From: Datisca glomerata | Taxonomy: Eukaryota > Streptophyta > Magnoliopsida > Cucurbitales > Datiscaceae | Length of the DNA: 64,000 bases | NCBI GenBank assembly: GCA_003255025.1 | Contig: QANY01002371.1 | Coordinates: forward strand, 1,054,001 to 1,118,000 | Direction: 5' to 3' | In this document: piece by piece, positions 56,831-64,000 of the stretch | Numbering within the stretch: the first letter of the stretch is position 1 | How the letters are laid out: every line of letters begins with the position of its first letter | Notes under the pieces: generated by a model | Database searches by the model: none | The model's input: only the letters and a program-made list of their open reading frames with translations | Told to the model about the DNA's origin: nothing | Program-made: the position numbers and the translations under genes

Positions 56831-57149
56831 AAGAACTAAAGTTAATGGGTTCGGCAAAGTCAACGGAGCAGCCCAACCATGAAGAAGGAGATGAGCTCGC
56901 CTACCTCGGTGATCTTGGTAAATGAAGATAAGAGATCTCAGATCCTTGAGTCCCCCACTTGGGAAACACAACAAAATGAAAAGGAAAAGCAACGTAGAAA
57001 AAAAAGTGGAGGAGAAAGTGGTAGAGACAACAGAATTCAAACATTTTACACATTTTCTTGATGTATCTTCAGAGGATGAATTTTGTTTTAATGTCTAGTT
57101 CTCCTCATCAAGGGCAAAGTAAGTTCCAAAATTTTGTTGTACAATTATT

Positions 57150-57375
57150 TACACAATGATTACACTGATATCGTGTATTGTGTAACCAATAGTCTACATG
57201 ATGGTTACACGAACATCGTGTAGTCATCGTGTAGCCTACACGATAGTTACATTAGTCATCGTGTAGACTACACGATGGTTACATGGACATCGTGTTTTTT
57301 AGGGTTACACGATGGTTACACATTGATCGTGCAACCATCGTGTAGGCTACACATGGTTCCATGGCCATCCTGTAC
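57150..57375. repeat. Palindromic repeat array, copy 2 intron
   Basis: Five to six units with CTACACGATGGTTACACG, ACATCGTGTAG and CCATCGTGTAGG. Counterpart of 33,125-33,440. It follows an exon ending with GCAAAGTAAGT at about 57,115. Confidence 0.9.
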
Positions 57376-57448
57376 CAATCGAAACTCTTATTTTTTATAT
57401 GTAATTACATTGTACGAAAATGAGAAAGTAAACGTTGGGTACTGCGCA

Positions 57449-59791
57449 TGTAATACCACAACCCTTTGTAAATGAGCATTTTTGTAAAATTGATTTAAAA
57501 GAGAATGTGATTTTAAATTTTGATTTTAAAATGGATTATTTGTAATTTTTGTAAAACTATTTTAATTAGGTGTGATTTATTTTAAAGTTTGATTTTTTAA
57601 TAATTTTAAAAGAGTTTTAGTATATAATTTTAAAACTCACTTACACCATATGCTTATGCACACCGTAGTATTACCCTAACCCCATTTTTATTCTTGATTC
57701 GGCAATTTCACCCTTCTAATTGAAACCCACTCACATCTCTATGCATATACACCTCAACCAAACCTAACCTAATATTATGTATATTTATTCTACTCCTTCT
57801 CTCTCCCTCAGTAGCCCCCAGCGAAAACCCCATTGTTTCTCCCTCTCTTTCTGCGTTCTCTTTCCCTCTGTCAGCTCCACCATTGCAGCCACCTTGCATC
57901 TCCGGTAAGTTTTTATTTCTTCTCTAATTCTCTTCTTTCTATTATTTCAGTCTCCCTCTTTGCTTTCTGTTCTCTCTCTCTGTTTCCTTTCCTTTTTCCT
58001 TCTCTCTCTCTTCCTATTTCTTCTTTTGTTCTTTGCTTCTCCCTCTTTTGCTTCATCTTTCTCCTTTTGTTTCTCTCTCCTAAATCTTTCTCTTCTGTTT
58101 TGTCTCTCCCTCTTTGTTTCATCTCTTTGTTTCTCTCTCTCTCTCTCTCCCACTTTGTTTTCCCTCTACTCTTTTCCTCTTTGCCCCCCTCTGTTATCTC
58201 ATTGTTTCATTTTCCTTTTCTATTTTGGTTACTCTGTCTCATGTTCTTTCCTTCCATTTTTCGTGTTTGCAAAGGAGTCTTGCGACCCAGTTGGTTCTGT
58301 CTGAATCGGTTCAATTTGAACCTGTTCAGTTTAGTCGGACCGATCTAAATCAATTCATCAGATAAAACTAGACCAGACCGATCTGAACCTTTTGGCCAAG
58401 TTTAATCTTTGATTTTTGACCCAAAACATTGTTTTTAAGCCTCGCTCAAACTCGTTTGCACTGTTTAATTAAATCTCTATTTATATGATATTAAAAATAT
58501 ATTTATCTAACATTGATTTATTTCAAAACAAATTAGTGATTATATTTTTTTATTCCAGGTCATTAGTTGTTTAATTCATTCATCTGGTTCACGTAAGTGG
58601 GCTTACATGATGGTGTGACTCCCGTTGTTATAATTGTATGTCATGTATTAATATTTATTATTTGTTCAACCGTTTTCTTATAATGTTTATATCCGTGAAC
58701 ACTTTGGTGTTTAATTACTGTTCAGTTAATAATGTGCTTATCTTAAGATAAATATTTGGGTATGTTTGATTATACGTTAGTATGTTATCATGTTTGATTC
58801 TGTTACATGTATCGGTATGTTTACTTGTGAACCATATGATCAATTATTATCATGCGTTGGACTCTGTAAATTATGTAGTTATTCAATTAAGTGGTAATTA
58901 TGCAAGCTCTGAATTTAAGCATGACCTTAGTTAACAAGAAATCATGGTTGTCCACATTTTGTTCTGTTATATGAATGGGGTGTCATCTGTTCATGCTTTC
59001 ATCACACATAGGGTGTCCTCTGTTCATGTTTTGATCATACATTTTTTTCACTCAGGAGGTGTCATATGTTTACATTTTTTGTGACCTATGAGTGTCATCT
59101 GTTCTATCACCCAATGTGTGTCATCGTTTTCATCGCCCAATGTGTGTCATTTATTTCATCACCCAATGGTGTCATCTGCTTTGTCGCCCAATTCATCATG
59201 ATATGTTTAAGTTAACGTGTGATCAGATCTGATTAGGTTGTTAACTAGGGGTTATGCCAAGACAAGATATGAATAAGTTTGTTATATGATTCTATTTAAG
59301 GCACGTGTTATCTACGTGCTATGTTAAGCCATGTTATGATCAAGTACGTTACATTATTTCATTTATGATATATGTCAAGTTCAGTTATATTTTGTCATGA
59401 TTACATTTATGACATGTTGATGCATGTTATTATGTTTTCAGTTTATGAATTGATTTAAAACTTGGGAAAACATTTTCTGTTAAAGTAAGTTATTCGAGTA
59501 GTTTATTTTTACATTATGTTTTTCTATGAATTATGATGAGTGAAAACTTCATGTATTATGGATCTCACGTGTAGACTTTATTTCAGAGTTTAATTCAGTT
59601 TTTAAGGTTTTATTAATTATGTATTTAAGGCACTTTAATGCTTTCGCTATTTATGGTCAAGGTTTTTCTATCATTAGTAAATTAAGAATTTTGATTTGAG
59701 AATTTTCACAAAATTAGGGTTTGTTTTGAATTGGTAATTTTAAAATTGGAAATTACACGTATATTTAGCCCTTGAGGATTGGGGCGTTACA
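57449..59791. repeat. Solo LTR-like insertion in Mutator-like copy 2
   Basis: This 2,343-bp block is absent from copy 1, where the flanks are continuous near 33,480-33,520. It starts TGTAATACCACAACCC and ends GGGGCGTTACA, forming the short inverted TGTAA...TTACA ends usual for LTRs of Tekay/Del-type gypsy elements. It has no coding domain. The interior holds a pyrimidine-rich tract (57,800-58,270) and a run of short GTGTCATCTGTT repeats (58,980-59,190). A matching 5-bp target duplication is not seen (GCGCA before, ACGTC after), so flank decay or another origin is possible. Confidence 0.65.
57800..58270. repeat. Pyrimidine-rich tract in the solo LTR
   Basis: About 470 bases dominated by CTCT and TTTCTC runs on the plus strand. 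It creates long Ser/Leu/Phe-rich frames and Arg/Glu-rich frames on the other strand, which are composition artefacts. Confidence 0.85.
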
Positions 59792-59931
59792 ACGTCGGTA
59801 ACTTTTCCTGGTTCAAAATACTAGTATCCTCATCTTATCAGTGGTTTGAGTCTGATGTAAGTAGTTATATTTATAATATTTTTGAATGTAGTATTTAAAA
59901 TTAATATAAATATCTTATGTAATTAAGTTGC

Positions 59932-60845
59932 AGCATATCAATGCATATTTGGAGCTAATAAAGTGGGATTTGCAGGATTACAACCCGCATATCAGAGTTA
60001 CTATTGGTGATTTTCATATGGAAGTAAGTAAAATGTTTTATGTTGTCTTCACGAGGCCTTCGCGGGCATCATGTAGATTTCATGTAGTCTACACGAGGCC
60101 TTCATGGGTAGGGTGTAGACTTCATGAAGACTTTTTAATTGATATACAATGTTTACCGTGACATTATAGGGAAACATGACGGCCGTGTGGAAGAGTTTGA
60201 GAATAATCCTGTGGCCTGAGATGTTGACGTTGATGATACTCTCCGGTACCAAATCATTGGCTTGTAAATAAACTTTGAACGGGACTAGGAAGAGTCTGAT
60301 AGGGTATATCTATTTTTACTTATAAGGTAGTAAACATTCTTCTTTTTTTTACTTATAAAAGCCAATATTTATTCTTATATATCAATTTTTATAGGTTATT
60401 TTCCCCATGAATGTGGGAAATAGTCATTGGTTTACTATGAAGCTAGATTTGAATGGACAGTGTGTTAATATTTATAATTCATTGAACATGCCATATCAAA
60501 AGTTTAAGTATCATGAACTTATGAAGCCTTTTACGAAGATTGTCCCTCGTTTACTTCAAATTATGAATATTTATAAAAAAGAACGTGTGTTCAACCGAAA
60601 GATGAGTGAGAATATAAGTCAATGTTGTGTCCACAATAAGAGAATGAGTAAGTGAACTATACATATTTTTTAAAGTCCTCTATGTACTTAGAATTCATAC
60701 ATATTATTTAATTGTATTTTTTACATTTCGTGTGTTTTGTAGCTTTGATTTTGGGGGTATTCTCTTTAAAGTTTGTCGAAGCCCTAACATATGGGATGGA
60801 TCTCTAACTAAAAAGAGGATGCTGGAAACCATAAACGTATTGTAA
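59932..60845 (+). pseudogene. Ulp1-like cysteine peptidase exons, copy 2
   Basis: Exons correspond to those of copy 1: YLELIKWDLQDYNPHI (59,940-60,023, then donor GTAAGT); a middle exon from about 60,171, itself with an added intron-like stretch at 60,300-60,392; then SHWFTMKLDLNGQ with His at 60,425-60,427; and a last exon from 60,743. The expected catalytic Asp is Asn (IYNSL, 60,476-60,478), as in copy 1. In addition the catalytic Cys is replaced by Phe (FDFGGI, 60,750-60,752). De-SUMOylating activity is therefore excluded. Confidence 0.75.
60045..60135. repeat. Short palindromic repeat cluster, copy 2 Ulp1 intron
   Basis: About two units of the variant CACGAGGCCTTCGCGGGC, matching the array at 33,770-33,915. 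Confidence 0.8.
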
Positions 60846-60984
60846 TTGAGTTATTGGCACAGGGAAAATACAATTGTTATAATTTTTTTTATGTATGAAT
60901 TGAATATGTACTATTTATATCTTTAATGCCCAATTTTTTATATGTTGTTGAATGCTTGGTTTTACTGTTGAATGCTTGGTTTTG

Positions 60985-61400
60985 GTTCTTGAAGGCTACA
61001 CGATCATCGTGTATCTATCGTGTAGTGTACACGGAGACTCAATGAAGTAAGTACAAAATGTGTACACTATATGATGGGTAGACGAGGCCAGTGTACCTAT
61101 CATGTAGACTACACGATTGTTACACGATCATACTATACCAATCATGTAGTGTACATGAAGACTCAATTAAGTAAGTACATAATGGGTAGATTACACGATG
61201 AGTACACGAGTTCAGAGTAGCCATCGTGTAAACTACACGATGGTTATACGGGGTCAGTTTACCCATCGTGTAAACTACAAGATGATTACACGAGGTCAGT
61301 TTACTCGTCGTGTTGACTACAGGATGACTTCAGAATCATCGTCTGGGTTTCTTGTAGGCTATACGATGACTTCACGGTCATCGTGTAGGCTTCTTAAACT
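60985..61400. repeat. Palindromic repeat array between the two genes, copy 2
   Basis: About nine units. Part of it (61,198-61,330) has an exact 42-bp period, shown by a 14-residue repeat (RGQFTHRVNYKMIT) in a chance plus-strand frame. Counterpart of 34,660-35,095, but the local consensus differs. Confidence 0.9.
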
Positions 61401-61489
61401 TTATGACAATATTAAATAAGAGCCACAATTCTTCTTCATAAACAACCACAATTCTTCTTTCTTAAACTACAAAGGTCAACATTTATATT

Positions 61490-63830
61490 TTAAGTGGCTT
61501 GGTCATTTCATTGAGACAGAGGAATTGGATTTCTACATGTTTGTCAGTTGTGGCCAATTTGCCCACAATGTGCACACTTTCTTCTTACCACTTCCTCACC
61601 TCTAGATGGAATTTTAACTGTCCTAGGCCTTCCACTTTGTTGTCTTGTTATAGGTGGCAGTACCACCTTTTCTTGAACCATTTGGCTGATGATCCAATCT
61701 GCTCTATCTCCGATAGGATGTAATTTTTTCGAATTCGTAGCAATTAAAGCCTCATTTTTATAGTGCGTCGAACACATACTATATGCAGAAATATTACACT
61801 GCCGAGATGCAGCCAACGCATGCTTGCATGGAATTTGATCAAGATCAAATTCTCAGCACGTACACGTCTTAAGATTCAAGTTTACCACTGCTTCCCTACC
61901 CCCGCTCGCGACACAAAACTCGTGGCTGTCAGAGAGAAACAATGATAATGTACGTGATGTAATATGCTTCTTATTGAGCTCTGTCTCAAACCAATCTGTC
62001 ATCAGCGAGGTGACTTGACATGCGACCGTTCGTCGTTCATAGAACCACCATTGTAACATGTCACAGATATGTTCTATAAGGCTTGTAATGGGAAGCTTTC
62101 TAGTATCTTTCAAAATCCCATTTAAACTATGTGCGATGTTTGTAGTCATTATGTTGTACCACTTTCCATCAAAACACGACCGAGCCCACCTCTCAACTCC
62201 CGCCACTGACACGTATTGTGAGATATCTGAAAATACATGTGTAAAATGAGTCATCAACCGATCAAATTCTGATCGACAGTATTCCTTTGCAACTTTTAAA
62301 AACAACGCGACTGCATCTTCCTTTTTATAAATTGATTTGATATTTTGGCTCATGTGGAAGATGCAAGCTCCATGAAGCGTGTTGGGAAAGATAATCTCTT
62401 CAACATTCAGTATACTTGTATGCATGTTAGATACAAACACCAAGTCTGCGGGATTACTGATTATACTGTGAAGTTTATGGAAGAACCATTCCCATGAATC
62501 ATTATTTTCTGAATCTGTAATGCCAAATGCAATGGGATAGACTTCGTTGTTCTCATCCTTTGCTGTTGTGACAAATAAACACCTTTATATATCGATTTTA
62601 AGGCGGTTGCATAAACAACAATGACATGTCATATACAATGGGAAAATCCATGTATAGAGTCCAAGATCCATGAAGTTTTTTATAGCGATCTTACTCATTG
62701 GTCTCTATGTGTGTTGTTGTCCCTGTAAAATATTTAATATTGATGTATTAAAATAGACACAGTACAAGGTCTACATGATAGGTACACGAGGACAGTGTGC
62801 CTATCGTGTATAGTAGATGATGGGTACACGAGGTCAGCTTAGCTATCGTGTACACTATATATTGGTTACACTGTCATCATGTAACCATCGTGTAGTTTAC
62901 ATGAAAACTCGATGAAGTCAGTACATGATGGGTACACTACACGATGGTTACACGAGGTCACTGTCTCCATCATCTAGTGCACATGATGGGTACACTGACC
63001 TCATGTAATTATCGTGTAGTGTATAGGAAGACTAAATGAAGTCAGCACATGATGAGTACACTACATGATGGGTACACGAGGTCAGTTTACCCATCGTGTA
63101 GACCTTATGATGGCAAAAAATAAATACCTGGATTTTCCAATTTTACCATGTGACAATATGCTGGGAGTATCCTATAGTTGTCTTTTGGTGACCCTCAAAC
63201 TAATTTCAAAACATACTCACTAGCCCTTCATGCCTTATAGTAACTTATGTTGACATTAAGATCAAGCCGGACATCTTCAATTATGTCTTTTAGCCTATAT
63301 ACACATCCAACACCCGTGTATTTGGACCTTATAGTGTGACCAATGAATGTGGATGTAGCCTGATGTTGTTCATATCTCAATACTTCAAATGTGCATGCAT
63401 GTGTATTGAAAAACTTTGTAACTTTGAAGTATGGACAGTTTTTTAGTTTCATGGCCAGTAACCTCCATGTGCATGTTTTAACAACACATATAAGTACCAA
63501 TAATGAAGGTGATGACTTGAAGATCCCAAAACTCATAATTTCTCCACATGGCCATCATACGACAAATCGTAACCACCTCACCTTTATCACTACATAACTC
63601 ATCCATATTTATTATGTCCGATATAAGATGATTTGAATTAGTCGTTGCTCACTGGACCTGGGACGTTGTTCATTCAAATCAGTGCGTGATGGCAAAGGAA
63701 AAGTGGTCTCGGGTTCGAGACCAGTATTTAAGTCTGGAATTGTTGTATGGCCGTCTCCACGGATAATTTCATCATGGTAATCTACATGGTTGGCATGATC
63801 ATACGCCCCTAATCAAACTCATCATCATCA
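61490..63830 (-). pseudogene. Mutator-like transposase (MuDR/MURA type), copy 2
   Basis: Read leftward: MuDR-type N-terminal domain at 63,228-63,600 (LVLICVVKTCTWRLLAMKLK); DDE core pieces near 62,580-62,640; then a frame at 61,853-62,443 with FPNTLHGACIFHMSQNIKS (the conserved H..C..H region) and YNIMTTNIAHSLN, up to the start of the SWIM finger (KTCTC). A stop there (61,850-61,852) is followed by EFDLDQIPCKHALAASRQC in the next frame piece (61,544-61,816), which also holds a C-terminal knuckle KCAHCGQIGHN. More of the protein is open than in copy 1, but the stop in SWIM and breaks in the core inactivate it. Confidence 0.8.
62745..63110. repeat. Palindromic repeat array, copy 2 transposase intron
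   Basis: About eight units (GGTACACGAGG, CAGTGTGCCTATCGTGTA, GGTTACACTG types) at the same place as the array at 36,465-36,715. Confidence 0.9.
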
Positions 63831-64000
63831 TCAACATCAACATAACATCCTCATCCTTGAAATCATCATTATTGTCACCAAGGTCATGACAAAAAATATC
63901 ATCATAATGACATTTCCTTTCAAAATGATAATCACTCTCAAAGCGATGAATGCTTTCATGTAGAGGTTACTATGATGTTGTGGTTTCAAGAACCCAGCTT

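Larger units (their letters stand above)
53560..64000. mobile_element. Mutator-like element with DUF1985-Ulp1 gene, copy 2 (runs off the window)
   Basis: Same gene order as copy 1 (30.0-39.0 kb): leader, rightward DUF1985/acidic/Ulp1 gene, leftward transposase, with palindromic repeat arrays at the same positions. It is interrupted by a solo-LTR-like unit at 57,449-59,791. The left edge (about 53,560) is where similarity with copy 1 begins after the LINE tail; the right end is outside the window. Lesions mostly differ from those of copy 1, so the two copies decayed independently. Confidence 0.75.

Noticed and set aside
56272..57040. 235-residue and 126-residue minus-strand frames rich in Ser, Phe and Leu
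   Set aside because: Same cause as above: the complement of the polypurine tract in copy 2.
57833..58365. 171-residue plus-strand hydrophobic frame and its Arg/Glu-rich mirror
   Set aside because: Both arise from the pyrimidine-rich tract inside the solo LTR; no domain and no conserved start.

Overview
The window reads as repeat-rich plant nuclear DNA, most likely dicot. Ty1-copia, Mutator-like, CACTA, Helitron and LINE elements, a caulimovirid-like integrant and a plastid insertion fill most of it. It is AT-rich, with host-like coding capacity in only two small open reading frames. The Mutator-like elements carrying a DUF1985 and Ulp1-like gene recall elements described from melon and Arabidopsis, so a cucurbit is possible, but nothing seen here fixes the species.

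Layout. 0-3 kb holds a SINE-like unit and a decayed minus-strand copia gag with its primer-binding site and LTR. 5.3-6.3 kb is a fold-back element. 6.55-6.94 kb (+) and 9.21-9.61 kb (-) are two short genes for secreted-type cysteine-rich proteins. Between them lie a small hairpin and the end of a CACTA element, next to a broken exon that resembles an FG-GAP-repeat gene. 10.8-11.4 kb is a short Helitron. 11.8-18.9 kb is an endogenous pararetrovirus that begins beside a CT/TA microsatellite and is internally inverted: movement-protein parts run rightward, while coat protein, protease, RT, RNase H and a distal ORF run leftward. 20,385-27,083 is a complete-ended CACTA element with a TAA target duplication, Tnp2 remnants and internal duplications.

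30.0-39.0 kb and 53.6-64.0 kb (running off the end) are two diverged copies of one Mutator-like element. Each has a rightward DUF1985 / coiled-coil / acidic / Ulp1-protease gene and a leftward MuDR-type transposase. Between them, 39.0-52.2 kb holds two tandem, broken Ty1-copia elements, the second with a plastid ndhB fragment in its integrase. An inverted LTR piece and a LINE 3' end follow. A solo LTR-like unit (57,449-59,791) interrupts the second Mutator-like copy.

The most unusual structure is a family of short palindromic repeats, about 42 bp per unit and built from roughly 10-bp blocks. It fills nearly every intron and spacer of both Mutator-like copies, at matching positions but in differing amounts. 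All transposon and viral genes seen carry stops, frameshifts or lost catalytic residues. No complete autonomous element is apparent in the window.
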